DNA from: Magnaporthiopsis rhizophila
Lineage: Eukaryota; Ascomycota; Sordariomycetes; Magnaporthales; Magnaporthaceae
DNA: 64,000 bases
Direction of reading: 5' to 3'
Assembly: GCA_003049465.1 (NCBI GenBank)
Contig: PYSS01000009.1
Coordinates: forward strand, 1-64,000
Made by a program: the position numbers and the translations under genes. The notes under the pieces are model-generated. The model had not been told where the DNA came from and ran no database searches. It was given only the letters and a program-made list of their open reading frames with translations. Shown here piece after piece: positions 44,432 to 56,686 of the stretch (position 1 is its first letter; the number at the start of each line of letters is the position of its first letter).

Positions 44432-46903
44432 CTTGTCTGATGCTGTGTGTCTCGCCGCGCCGCTGCTTCAGGGGCTGTTTTTAAGAGTGACCCCGTTGAG
44501 CCCCGGGACCGTCCTCCGGGAGCGGAGCGACGGTTGGGAAGGGCGGCGGGAGAGCACTCGGGGTTGCGTGTTCCAGTCACCGCCAGGTCGGGACGAGACA
44601 AGATGGGCTCGGGATGTAGATTCCTTTGTTTCTCGGTTCGGCGGGGCAGATCAGACCAGAACAGCGCCCTGGGGAAGGTGTCCTGACGCTTCTAGATGCG
44701 TCGCAGTGGAGAATATCAGATTCCGGCTGCGAAGAAGCGGTGACGAGTAGGCGCAACCCACCCCCGGGATCTGGGGCTCTGGAATGTCGCCCTGGTCCGG
44801 CCTTGCGACAAGCGACGGCGACGACACCGACTCGATCGGAATGCGCAAGAGGGAGGGGCCCTCTATCTCGGTGTGTCTTGGTGTCTCTCGTCGAGCGAAT
44901 GTGTATGTTCGATCGGAAGCTAAGGAAAGAAGGTCCGGTCCTTAGTCGGGCAAACGAACGAACCTAAAGACTGAAGAAGGAGGAATGTTCGCAGAGAAAA
45001 CGTCAGATCCCCAAAGGCTAATCAACCGACAGGCTGCTGCTGCCCGAATGGAGCTTGTGAGACTTCGACTGTGGAGGGGGAGAGAGCGTGTGCTAGATTG
45101 CTTGTGGGAGACTTGCAAACTTTCAAAATTGTTTCCCTTTCCTTCCGGATCGTCGTCAAACAACTAGAATTTCTTGCAAATGTTCTCTGGTTTTTTTTTT
45201 TGTTTTTTTTTTTGGCGTGGCTGGGAAAAGCGAGCGAGAGACAACGAAGAGATGTGCGTTCCCGCCTTCCCATTTTTCTCCCGGCTGGCGACCTTGTAAG
45301 CCGCCCTGCCCAAAGTAAATAACCAGGGGGCTGGGTTGTCCGGGCAATTGGTCGCCAACGGGCTCCGCCGGCTGCTGCCCTGTCAAGTGCGAGCTGGGCT
45401 CCCAGCTGAGGCCCCACTGCTGCTCCCCCATGCGGGACGCGGGATTGGCGTGCAGCCTTGATCCGAGGCGCAGGGTCCCCGCCTTTGTTGGGCGGCTCCA
45501 AAAATACAAAGAAGAAAGCCCCGTCACCGGGCAGCCAAAGCTAACACGACACCCAGGGCCCGTCGGCCAATGACGTAAAACGATTCGAGTCCATCCATCC
45601 ACCTCGCCAGCGCAGTATGAGCGATCGTATATACCGTACCTGCGCCTAGCATGACGTTTAATCCACCGATCGATCTAGGTAGGTGTACAGTAGCAACGAC
45701 CATTTCTCTGATACAAATGTCCGGTATTTGGCCCTTTGTCTCCTCGTCGTGGTTCATCCAGCCTTTAACGAGGTGGACCATCACCATCGCCAAGCACCGT
45801 GTTATGAAACGCGCCGTCTTCCATGATTCTAGCCCCCCGCCTCAGGCGAGCGGGCCCGTGTTTTCCAGAGATGAGTCGGCCCAGCGAAACAAAAAGCGGC
45901 TTTGCTTCTGCTTCTTCTTGCCTTTGCTCCCCCGTAGCAACGCTCAGGTGTTGCATCTCCCCCGCCTTGCTTCCGCTGTCATCAGTTCCCGGCCATGACT
46001 GGGACGTCCCCCCTCCCTCAGGCCTTACACTTACATAGGGTTGCGCACGTGGCGGCTGCAACCTTGTATTCATTCCCATGTATTTACATAGAGAACTGGC
46101 CTGACGGGGACCGACACCCACCCGCGCATGTGCTTGATCTGCCGGTGACGTCTCGGCACTTCCCAAGCAGCATGCACCCACCCGCCCGACTTTCACGCGA
46201 GAAAAGTTTATGTACCATCCCGCTCCGTAGATGCACCACGTGAACTGAAAAGTCGCTGACGTTTGGAGCATGCAACTCGGCTGGGCAAATTATTGAAGCA
46301 GGTGAAAATTTCCTGTCGTCTCGCTTTGGGAGGGCTACGTATAGTACATTGTGCGGTGTGCGTTTGTGAGGGTGTCTTGTGTCTGCCTGGAGAACACGAG
46401 TGCTGATGTGAGCGAGCCGATTTGCAGAAAGCATGAGGTAGGTCGTGGCCGAAGCCCCATCGGCTCAACCCCAAGGGGAAATAAGCCCCATCCAGCCCGC
46501 CTTATCTTCGGACAAGTCAAGCTGAATAGACCGAGCGATGATCGATGACAAGCGAACCTGAACTGAGCGCAATGAAACTGCGGGAAAGGCCATGCTGAAA
46601 GAAATGCTCCATATCACCCTCCCAAAAATGCTCTTCTCTATCCACCGAAGAACAACGAGGGTAAGAAGGCGCCCCGCATTATCTTACTCCCAAGACGCTT
46701 ACCCCATCTCCATTACCGGTGCCCCTTGCCCCATGTGCCCAGCCAACATGGGTTCGAGGGACCTGAGAGCCTCAAGGACCAACATGCTCCTCCTGGCGGC
46801 CCCGGCTTGACGATACTAGGCATAAGGGGGACCAGGCAGATGATATCATAACAATACACGGGAGAAAAGGTTTCGCACAGCAAAATCTTGGAACAAAGAG
46901 ATA
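44432..46903. other. Gene-free region of 2.5 kb
   Basis: Open frames here overlap in several phases on both strands and look like no family. A T run with one G lies at about 45191-45213. It includes the FIG1 promoter and the RPN3 3' side. Confidence 0.55.
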
Positions 46904-48852
46904 TTACATGCCCTCGTACTCCCCTCCGAGGTCATCTTCGTCAAGGTCGCCCTCTTGGATCTCCTTGGCCATCTCCCGCTCACGCTCGCGAGCTTCCTGT
47001 GCATTCTTGAGCTCAAGGCGGTGCTGGTTCATGGGGAACCGCATTGCCTGTCGGGACATTCGACGTTAGTTCTTGTTGCTAGGCAGGCTAAACAAGTCGT
47101 AGGGAAGAGACGGAATTCAGCATACCTTTACGCTCTCGTCATGAAGCGCCAGGCAGGCGCGGATACGGTCGTGGAAGGCCTCGCCGGGTTCTCGCGTAGC
47201 GTAAACATCGCCAATCTCCTTGCTCCTCATGAAGCCACGCTCGCGGTCCAGCGTGGCCTCGATGACGCCATCCCTGATGGCCTTGGCGACGATGTACTCA
47301 GCCGACTCTTCGCTGCCAAGGTGGAGCCGGATGCAGATGTCGCGCAGGGAGATGCGGCTGTACGACAGCGACATCATGCGAATGCCCGTCCGGATGACGT
47401 TCTGCCGCAGCCGGAGGATCAACGTGTATGTGCAGTCCTTACGGAAAACGTCGGCGTTGTCCGCAATCAACGTTTCAAAGTCCTCCAGATTCCCCACCCG
47501 AACCGCTTGCACAAGCAAAAAGTACGGGTGCAGTGCCTGCTCCAGAGTTGGCTGTCGGAAGGTGGCACGGTCCGGAATGTCGCCCATGAGCAGCTCAACC
47601 ACCAGGAGGAGCTTGGTGGCTGTCTGCGAGAAACCAACGGCGCAGTGGGAGCTGGGTGCCTTGCGCGTCGCCGCCGTCAGGTGCTCATGCGCCTCCGTGT
47701 ACCGAAGCTGAATAGCGCGGATACGCCCCAGATAGTAAAGGTAACGGGCGACCTGGTTGTTGGCGGCATTCTCGGGAAACTGCGTGTGTGAAACCAAAAG
47801 GTCGGCTTGGGAGATGTGCGACGTCAGGAGGTAGTTTCGAAGCAGGAGCACGATGACAGAAGCCTGGGTATCGATATCCTTGCGCAGGACCGCAGTTCGG
47901 AGAGCAGCGAGCAGGGTGGGGCGGATAGAGACGATGGGCGACTGCGGCGAGGGAGGCAGTGGTGCGAGACGCTCGAAGAAGAGCGAGTAGTAAAAGTAGA
48001 CCTTGGCAGACAGCGAGTCGAGGGTGCGGCGGTTGAGCGAGTGGATGCGGTCGCATAGGTACTGCGAAAACTCGGCGCCGCGCTGGAACTGCTTCGAGTC
48101 GTAGAGGAAGACCTGGATCAGGATGCCAATGAAGATGTCGATCTCCGGGATGATCTCCTTGACTTCCTTCTTGGACGCGTTGCTCTTGGCCTGGCTTCGG
48201 GTCTCACCATCGATCTCCATCTCAGGACCCGGTTGACGCCTGAGCTGCAGGCTCTCCTTCCCGATGCTCAACAGGAGCTGCTTGGCGGCATTGCCTGAGA
48301 TGACCGTGGCAGGGAAAGTCTCAACAATGGCTTGGGCGATGATGTCGGAGGTTAGGCGCTTGCGAAGGGACGAGATGGAGCGCAGAGCGCGCAGGGAGAA
48401 CCGGGCGTCGAAATGGGTGACGGCCTTGTCAAGCAGCGCGAAATTGCTCTTGATATCTGTACCCCCACCGTCGTCAGTATCATACAGGTGAAGATGAAGG
48501 AAGACAAGCACAAGCAGCGACTATAGCAACGAGGAAGATGACGATGGCAACAATGGTGGTGCGAAGAATATCGCGCGTATCCTGACGACTCACCTGCGAC
48601 GGGATCGGACTTGACGTCGCCGTTATCGTCGGCCTTGGCCGAGTCATCCATGACAACATCCTCATCGGCGTTGCCGGATGGCGAGGACTGCTTGGACTTG
48701 GACGGCGGCACGACGACAGTCATCTCTTCGTCGCCCTCCTTGAGCTTCTTGCCTTTGGTCTTTCGTGATGACTCGTCCTTCATGTCGACATCTTGGTTCT
48801 TCCGGCTCTCGCTCTCGACGGGCTGCTTCCCGTTGGGGGTTTTGCCAGGCAT
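46904..48852 (-). CDS. RPN3: 26S proteasome regulatory subunit Rpn3
   Basis: Three exons, 48594-48852, 47126-48456 and 46904-47047, give 577 residues, with introns of 137 and 78 nt in exact phase. A charged N-terminal tail (Lys/Glu/Ser, to about residue 85) is followed by the helical repeat region (FSLRALRSISSLRKRL, VYFYYSLFFERL, YLYYLGRIRAIQLRYTEAHEHL) and the PCI domain with YSRISLRDICIRLHL. The last exon codes MNQHRLELKNAQEAREREREMAKEIQ and ends with an acidic EYEGM tail. Rpn3 is a lid subunit of the 19S particle. Compared with yeast (523 residues) the extra length is mostly the N-terminal tail. Confidence 0.94.
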
Positions 48853-50524
48853 GGCTTGCGTGTATTGTGTGGGCGTGAGTTTCTGAAACAGTCAGGAATC
48901 CGACCGGGGGAAGGCGCTGGCAGGGCGTTGCGTGGTCGGCGTTGCTGCGGCGCGCGGGGAAAGGCCGTCCGTCGCAGGGCGAAGTAAGGTTGTGGGTTTT
49001 GCAGGCACCCAAACTCTCCTGTAGCGGAAGCGCGCTCGTGATTATTGCAGGGGAACTCGTGGCCACCCAACGCAAGGTCAGGAAAAACCGGATTCCGGAG
49101 TTTCAGCAAACGGGGTCTGAACGATGCTGGCGTCGACTCCTCGATGCAGGAGGCTCTGTGAAATCAACCCGGACGGTCCGGCGGTGGTTTTTGATGGCGT
49201 CGAGGGCTGCAGGTTTTTCGCAGGGTGGGCTGCGTCGTCGGGTTGGGCTTTCGTTCCTTGAGCTCACAAAGATTGCCAGACGCACTCAGCTTTTGGGAGA
49301 TTGGAGAGGCGACTCGCTTTGGGCGTGGGACATGGTCAGGGCGTAGGCCAGCTCGGCCAGTTAGCTTGTGAGCTGTGGAGACGCTCAGGGTACCTCGTCC
49401 CGCGGTGTGTACCTGGACTAATGTGAGCAACGCAGGACGGTTAGCGGTACCCAGTACATAAAATCTACCGACAAGAGCTTGGCGGGCCCACAGCACGCAC
49501 AACTGCGTGACGTTGTTGATGCTGCCTGGCGGGCTGGCTGACGCTGGTGGAAACGCCATAAGACACCGTGCGGCGACTCAGCAGCCAGCCGTATCCCCGA
49601 CCACAAAGAAGCACTCCTGCCGTCGCACTTATTTCTAACATATTTCATAGGGCTTCTCTTTGCAATTGTCCTTTATTTCACGTTTCTCATTTGGTAGGGA
49701 GCCGGCGCACAGCGGAACAGCGCCAACGGGTCTCGACCTTGACCAGATGTCAATGAAATGCATGCGACGATACGAAAGGAAATAGAAACAGGAAGCATAT
49801 CTGAAAGAGAGGGCATGTGTACCACAGGAAAGCATAAGTAAATAGGATAATATATAAAAAACAGGAAACAGACAGACTATATAGGACAGTGGACGTCAGA
49901 CAACAGGGTTCCCAATCTCGGAACTGCAAATTGTGATTCGTTCGCCGTGGAGGGGTGATATTGCCCCAATCGGAAGCCGCCATTAGGAGCCGCATCCAAC
50001 AGCCACCACATCGGATTCGAATAGATATGCATCCCCGCGAGACCTCGAGCAATCCCCATGTGCTGCTAGCGCAGGTACTAGGCAACTCCCCTCCATGACG
50101 TTTCTGGACGCATCAAAATTCCTGCCAGCGCCCGCCTGGGGGCATTATCGCAAACTCTACACATTAGCACCTTGTCTACTGTCATCGGTAAAGTATGTAA
50201 TTGTTACACCGGCACCAAGAAGGCACATCTCTGTCAGATGCCGCGCCGAACCCCCCAGCTCTTCTGCTGCTGGAGGGCAAACATCATCCAGACCACCATT
50301 ACCATTTCTCCCAGGCGTGGACAAGCGTGAAGTGAAGGAGTGATGAACAAGGAAAAGAGAAGGTCTGGTTTAATGTTGTTGATCCTTCAACTGTCCGTGA
50401 CCTTCGTAGCCCAAACGCCGGTTCGCCTCCTCGGTATCATGCGGAGAAGGCTTTTGAGATCTTAAAAAGAAAAAGAAAAAAAAAAGAAAAAAGAGAAGAA
50501 AAAAGGAAGAAGAAAGGGTGAGGG

Positions 50525-50557
<33 letters not shown>

Positions 50558-50687
50558 AGAANAAAAAAAAAAAAAAAAAAAAAAAAAAAGTGCGACTAAA
50601 TAGGAAGGTAAAGTAGGCGGGCAGAGACGAGTGGTAGGAAAAAGAAGTTGACAAGGTTTCAGCTCCCAAGTCGATCGGTCCTGCCCT
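48853..50687. other. Intergenic region between RPN3 and TAF12
   Basis: About 1.8 kb upstream of RPN3 and downstream of TAF12 (both minus). It contains a long A-rich tract with the only ambiguous base. No gene supported. Confidence 0.55.
50525..50589. repeat. Interrupted poly-A tract with an unresolved base
   Basis: A30 (50525-50554), GGGAGA, A, an N at 50562, then A27 (50563-50589). The N shows that the run was hard to sequence. Confidence 0.95.
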
Positions 50688-51968
50688 TCATATGCCGTCC
50701 TTACCAGGCATCACCTTGGCGGCCTGCACAGCGCTCATCTTTGAAATCCAGGCAGCGGACGGTTGGACCTTGCGCACGGTGCGCAGCTCGTCAGCCGAGT
50801 AGCCGGGAATGCGGATGTTGTAAGTGCGCTCTAGCACGAGCTGAATGTCGCGGATCTCGAGCAGCTTAGACCCGCGCTCCTTGGCGTTACGGCAGGCAGT
50901 ATGAAGCACATGGTCGACAAATGAGTCAGCCAGGTTGAGTACGGACTGACGGGACATCGCATCGGGTTAGCCAAATGTACAGAGAAGCGCGGTGCAACTC
51001 AACGTCAGCGGGCAATCAAAAGTGAACTCACCTCTTCGACCTCGGGAGTTAGGATGTTGCCATCCAAGCTCTCCGCGGTGCCGCCACACACCTGCCTCAC
51101 AAGTTCGTCGAGCTTCTTCTTGCTCAACACACGATCTCCATCTGCCTCGGACACTATCGTACCAGGCTGGTGCTTGGCTACGACCGGCTGATTGAGCACA
51201 CCACCAGGGATGGCACCGCCGCCTGTCATAGTCGGCCGACCGGGTCCCAATCCACCCGTCATGGCGACGGCCTGCGGCGTCTGCTGCAGCTTTTCGGGAA
51301 GCTGCTTTGCGATCGGGTGCCGATGTGGCGCTGGCCCTTGCTGGTGACTAGGGTGCGCGTGAGGATGCCCTGCGCCGTTCTGCTGCTGTGGCTGGTGGGT
51401 CGGAGGTTGTTGTTGTTGTTGCTGAGGCACCGTGCCAATAACGCCGCCGGCGCTGGCCGTGGTTGGCGTTCCGATACCGTTGGCACCGACGACTGCCTGC
51501 TGCTGCATCTGTTGTTGTTGTTGATGCTGTTGCTGTGCTTGCTGCTGTTGGGCCTGCTGCTGGGCTTGCTGCTGTTGCTGCTGCTGCTGCTGTTGCTGCT
51601 GATGTTGTTGTTGCTGCTGCTGCTGCGGCGTTAGGGTTGGAACTGATGCCGAAGAGCTATGGCGACTAGCAAGGTTGACGGCAGCTGCGTGGGTAAGTGG
51701 TCGTGGCGGCTGGGCGGTGGTGGGAGTCGCGGACTGGGGCGTGTGGAGACCACGGGCCTGGCTTTGCGTGGGCGTGCCAGCCGACGACGGGATGCCCTGC
51801 GCCGCCGTGAGCGCCGTGTTGACGGGTGGCGGGTGGGGCTGTGGGTGCTGTTGCTGGGTCCCGGGCTCCAGCTTTATATGCTGCTGGCCAGGCAGTGGCG
51901 GTGGCGCCTGAGCCATCGGTGAGCCAGCCGGTGCAGCCGGGTTGAGCGCCGGATGAGTCTGGGGCGGC

Positions 51969-52031
<63 letters not shown>

Positions 52032-53302
52032 TGTTGCTGCTGTTGCTGCTGTTGCTGCTGTTGCTGCTGGGGCACAGACGGCTGAGGGCCCTGAGCCATG
52101 ATACCTCCGGGCATACCGCCCCGTGCCAGGCCTGTCATCTGCTGGTTCTTGGCCGCCTCGAAGGCGCCATTGATGTTGGCCTGAACGTTCTGCATCGTCA
52201 CTGCTTGTCCCGACTGCGGCCCCGCAGCCGCCTGCCCCTGGGCCACCCTGGCGGGAGCACCGACGGCGCCACCCGGGTTCCCGCCCGCACCAGGAGCAGC
52301 TTGTTGACCGGCAGCTGCCCGCTGCTGCTGCTCGAGAATCTCCTGTTGTCTTCTGAAGGACTGCACATAGCGGTGCGCTTCTTGATAGAGTGCTTCGGAC
52401 TTGGTCTTGCGCTCAGTGAAGAGCTTCGTCTCCTCGGGGGACAGCGGGTTGTTCTTCTCTTTGCGGTCCTTCATGGTCTGATCAATCTTCTTGAGCGTCA
52501 GGTTTGCTTGCTCCATCTGCCATAGCGCGTTTGCGTATTTCTTCTTCATGTCCTGTCGCCACTTGTTCACGACATCGGGCCCCTTTTCCATGATGCTGGG
52601 ATGACAATGGAATGACATCTTGTTGACGTGCGCGATGATATTTTCCGGGATGCGCATAACGCCATTGGCTACCTGCGCTGGCGCTCCCAGTTGGCCAGGT
52701 GCAGCGACTCCAGGGCCGGCTCCGGGTGCGGCCGGCGCGATGCCGATCCGCTGCTGGTTCGGTGACATCTGTTGCTGCTGTAACTGCGGCTGCTGCCCTG
52801 GAATGTTTTGCCGGTTCTGCATCTGCTGCTGCGCCTGCTGCTGAGCTTGCTGCTGAGCCTGCTGCTGAGCCTGAAGTTGCACCTGTTGTGCCTGGAGTTG
52901 GGCCTGCTGCTGAGCTTGCTGCTGAGCTTGCTGCTGAGCTTGCTGCTGAGCTTGCTGCTGAGCTTGCTGCTGAGCTTGCTGCTGAGCTTGCTGCTGAGCC
53001 TGAGCTTGCCCCGGATTCTGCCCCTGGGCTTGGGCTTGCTGCTGTTGCCGAATGTTACGCAGCTTCGTGTGCAGCATCACCCCGAAATCCTGGATCTTCT
53101 TCTTGGCCTGCAGCTTGTTAGGGGATCCCTCGGGCTCCGACTCGAACATGTTCCACAACGAGCGTAGTCCCTTCTCGTACTTCTCCTTATCCTCCTGCCT
53201 GAGATAGTTGAGGGCGAGCATCTGCTCGGGCCGATACATGGGCGGGCTGGGCTGTGGTTGGCCGGGCGCTGGCTGGCCCTGCTGGGCGCCATGTTGGTTC
53301 AT
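50688..53302 (-). CDS. TAF12: TFIID/SAGA subunit Taf12, strongly glutamine-expanded
   Basis: Two exons, 51032-53302 and 50688-50945, give 842 residues. The start MNQHGAQQGQ precedes a short ordered segment (LALNYLRQEDKEKYEKGLRSLWNMF). Then come AQQQ tandem units (DNA 52812-52998), a middle helical region (IIAHVNKMSFHCHPSIMEKG to about the QQEILEQQQR stretch), a pure Gln run of about 35 (51967-52070), and a second Gln run (51499-51640). The histone fold begins with VLSKKKLDELVRQVCGG and continues after the intron as SVLNLADSFVDHVLHTACRNAKERGSKLLEIRDIQ, ending near the C-terminus. Taf12 pairs with Taf4 in TFIID and with Ada1 in SAGA. The intron cuts the histone fold, and its branch GGCTAACC is clear. 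Yeast Taf12 is about 540 residues. Confidence 0.93.
51967..52070. repeat. CAA/CAG repeat coding polyglutamine
   Basis: Seen on the + strand as TTG and CTG units inside TAF12. The first part is nearly pure TTG, the rest mixes CTG and TTG; slippage-prone. Confidence 0.9.
52812..52998. repeat. 12-bp tandem repeat coding Ala-Gln-Gln-Gln
   Basis: About a dozen near-identical TGCTGCTGAGCT units (+ strand) inside TAF12, with some diverged ones (CAGGTGCAACTTC). Confidence 0.9.
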
Positions 53303-55612
53303 TCTTGCGAGCGGGAAACGACCTCGCTTTCCCGGTCGGCTTTCTGTCCCTTTCCTTCTCCCACAAAGCTTCGACGGCGCAATGGGGTAGGGAAGTTGTT
53401 GGCGCGGGCTTGTGGCAGGTATCGCTTTCCGTTTCGTCGCGTTCGTCTCTAGAGGCTGGCAATGAGCAAAGGCTAACCGGGCAGGCGTCTGCAGGTAGAT
53501 CGGTGCGTCGGTAGGCAAGGGGTAATGTGACTGTCGCAAAGGCAAACAAGAAGGGTAATTCACGGCAACTTTATACAGGTGACGAGCAGTCCAGCAGACA
53601 CGTCGGCGGACGTCCCCGAGATTCTTCGTGCGCTGCAGGCAAGAGGAGTGTCGCGGTCGCGGGGACGGGCTTAGAAAAGCGCGTGTCGCCGAGTTGGTTA
53701 TGCGATCCGGCACATGCGGCCTGCCCCTGAAGTTTCAATCTGTGCCGCGACGATCGAGATGGCGGCGTTGGGTGGCGACGATTTCACCGATACGGCGCGA
53801 AACTGAGGTGGTTGATGGTCCAGAAACGCAAGCCAACGCAAGCCCGCTTGGAAGTGCCGAGCGCCGTGCGCAGGCGCTGGATTTTCGGCCCAACCAACAA
53901 TGATTATGTAAGCCGTCCTCCGCAACGTCTAGGAGTTGGATGGCATTGAAATGAAAAAAAAAAAAAAAAAAAAAAAGGCAGACAGCCTAAAAGGTAAGAA
54001 AAAAAAAGGTGTCAAGAGTGTGCTTTCCCTATGTGATTTACTTTTATGGTGCAGCATGCTATCATACGTTGCAAGGCACCGCGGCAGGGCTGAAGTATGT
54101 CGTCGTTCGCATTATCAAACAGAACCCTCTCGGTACCTTCGCTGAATTGTACTCCGCGTCGTTACAAATTCTATGTTCTACGGACATGGTGGCAGGCGCG
54201 GAACAAAGAAGAGTATCCGCAGCTCACATCATACAGGATACATTGCTGCTGCTGCATCTTAAGAAGCGATATCGAGCGAACCTATTTGCAATGTGCCTTC
54301 CTTTTCTCCGAGGTGAGGTGCAGCTGCCGCGAGATTCCAAAACTCACGTCCTTCCAACGGCCGACTTAAACACACCACGCTGCCAGCACACTAAATCTTA
54401 CCCCTTGGGTTCAATGGTTTACCGTAGACGGCCGCAGCGTATTTAAATACACGGTTTTTCACCAAACAGCAAGGGTTGACTGGTCTATTTTTATAGTTGC
54501 TCGCTCTCCTAGAATGAAGACCCAATCGTCGTTGTTGCTAAGCAAAAATGTGGCTCGCTACGATCACATTGCAGGATCACGATTTACCGATATCTCGTGG
54601 ACTGCAACGACGGCAAATGCCCCACAGGGATACAAGGTGTTATTCATGCCCTTGCGCCAAGCAGCGTCAAGCCGATGCGCAATCGCAATGTTCTCCAGAA
54701 ATCAACCGATGAAGTGTCCGGCCGCGAGCCCGCTCATACCTGGAGCTACCCGTGTATGGTTTTATTCATCCTCACAAGGGCAAATTGGAATTGCAGCTTT
54801 TCACACGATTGGTTGATAGGTCTCTCGTCTCTCCCTGTTTGCACGTGGGCTTGTAAAGACAGTTGGTGCCGAACGGGCTGCCACTCAATTATCAAAGCAG
54901 ATTGACCTATCAAGCGCAACAATGCCAATCCCGCAGACAAAGGCCCTTTTTGTCTATCTCCGATGTCCGCACCCCGCTCGATGCGGACAAAGGGCAAAGG
55001 GGGTGACGAGATGACCCGTTTGTTTTCCTCGGCCCTGCAGAGTCAACACCGTACGTTAAAGACTAAATAAATCACAATAGAATTGTAAACACATGCTCGA
55101 ACAACATAAGATCATACAGAAGCCAACATGGGAACGATAATGCACATGAGAAAAACGAGAGCCAGAAAGATAAGAAGTAGGAGCAACGGCTACGAAGCCC
55201 TCTATTCTTTTTTTTTTTTTTTTTTGCCTGTCTTCGCGCGGTCTTATTTTCAAAGATGGTGTCATATCTTCTGTCGTAAAATCGTAAATCGTGCCGAGTC
55301 CATGGGCTTTCGCCAAAATGGGAGCAGTAGAAATGAGTCAGAAAATCTTTTCTCCTGAGACGGGCAATGTGGAGGTGGGCAGGCGAATACACGGAAACCA
55401 TTTGGAGCGCTCCTCCTGGGTCCAGATGCAAACACCATGCATAACGTATTGATATGTTGTAAGATCTCGTCGCCCATTTCCTCTGGGCGGGAAAGTGGTA
55501 CGTTTGTCGACACTTTGCGTTTCATGTCTCGTCCCAAAGGTCGCTCGTTCATCGTGACCAAGGCACGGAGAAGGTCCAAGGTTGAGGTTTCCGCGTCCCA
55601 CGAGGCCGCAGA
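53303..55612. other. Gene-free region of 2.3 kb
   Basis: The first 400 bases are the probable TAF12 leader. An A23 run lies at 53954-53976 and a T18 run at 55208-55225. No gene supported on either strand. Confidence 0.55.
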
Positions 55613-56686
55613 TTAGGACGAGTCGATCTCCATGCTAACGTAGTCATAAAAGGGTAACTCTCGCGCAAGAACCTCGCTGTCATCGAGATCCAGTATCTCC
55701 TCGCCCGAATCGGGCTCTTCCAGTTCGTCGATCCTGGGCGGCGGTGGGTCCTGGAAATGCAGGCTGTGGCGGTTGCCCAGCTTCCTGCGCATGCGGCGCA
55801 TTTCGCCGGACTCCTGCTGCCCGGCAGCATTGATGTAACCCTGGAACAAGAGGTCCTCGCGGTCACTATCGCTGCCGCGCTCGCTGATGGTGCGCTTCCC
55901 AATGCTGCCGGAGCTCATGCGCTTGCGTCGCTTCTCTTCGCGCATTCTCTGTACATGTTTCATGTACTCGTCCTCATCCTCGTCCTCGGATGATGACGAG
56001 AAGACGAGTGCGCGGAAGTCGGAGGCAATCTTGCGGTCGACATGGTCTTGCCTTGGCCGAGAGCGTGATCGGCTGCGCTCGGACTCGGCGTACTCTATCA
56101 CATCGGGCCGGATGATGGCATACTGGTGTTCATCGTCGCTGCCGTCGAGCTCATACACCTCGAAGGTCGCCTCGACTATGATGCGCGTGGCAACGAAAGG
56201 AGGCTTGGCGGCGGTCGGTGGCGGCCGAGGCGGGCGCACTGGCCGGGTTCGGCGACGAACGTCATCTTGGAAGGGGGTCTTCTGCCGCGGCGACCGAGCG
56301 CTGGGCTTGATTGATTCGGTGGAACTATGCGAGCGAGGCGGGCTGTCGCTGCTCGACGACTCGTCGTCGGAATCATCGTCGGAAGACGGGGCGGAGGAGC
56401 GAGGCGACAGCTGCTCGCGACGGAACGAGTCGGGATGGTAGTTGCTGAAGGGAAATCCATTCCCTGCCGCATGGTTAGTGTTGAAGCGGTGCTGGGCGGG
56501 CAGCTGTCCCCGCTTTTCCTGGTGTTTTTGGCCGCCGGGCGAGCCTCCCTCGGTTCGGCCGCTGTTCTCTTTGGATGGTGGAGAGGAGGACCTTGGAGTC
56601 TGGGGCGGTGAGGTCGGGCCGGCTGGGCCATGGCCTTCGGACGAGGCTTTTTTCTTCATCTTGCTCGGAGCTGACTTGCGCGGCAT
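55613..56686 (-). CDS. Unrecognised Ser/Arg-rich acidic protein
   Basis: A single exon of 357 residues from ATG 56686. I do not recognise the family. Residues 1-150 are Ser/Pro/Gly-rich with a basic start (MPRKSAPSKMKKKASS) and an acidic-serine block (SSDDDSDDESSSSDS). A more ordered central piece reads ATRIIVEATFEVYELDGSDDEHQYAIIRPDVIEY. Then come an SRSRSRPRQD patch, FRALVFSSSSEDEDEDEYMKHVQRMREEKRRKR and an acidic C-terminus (EELEEPDSGEEILDLDDSE type) ending FYDYVSMEIDSS. The basic and acidic-serine patches suggest a phosphorylated nuclear protein; this is inference only. Clean ATG, a single long frame and ordered segments support a real gene. Confidence 0.7.
   Translation of the reverse strand: MPRKSAPSKMKKKASSEGHGPAGPTSPPQTPRSSSPPSKENSGRTEGGSPGGQKHQEKRGQLPAQHRFNTNHAAGNGFPFSNYHPDSFRREQLSPRSSAPSSDDDSDDESSSSDSPPRSHSSTESIKPSARSPRQKTPFQDDVRRRTRPVRPPRPPPTAAKPPFVATRIIVEATFEVYELDGSDDEHQYAIIRPDVIEYAESERSRSRSRPRQDHVDRKIASDFRALVFSSSSEDEDEDEYMKHVQRMREEKRRKRMSSGSIGKRTISERGSDSDREDLLFQGYINAAGQQESGEMRRMRRKLGNRHSLHFQDPPPPRIDELEEPDSGEEILDLDDSEVLARELPFYDYVSMEIDSS

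Noticed and set aside
44432..46903. Several 80-170 residue frames on both strands
   Set aside because: They overlap each other in different phases, lack splice-consistent extensions and resemble no family.
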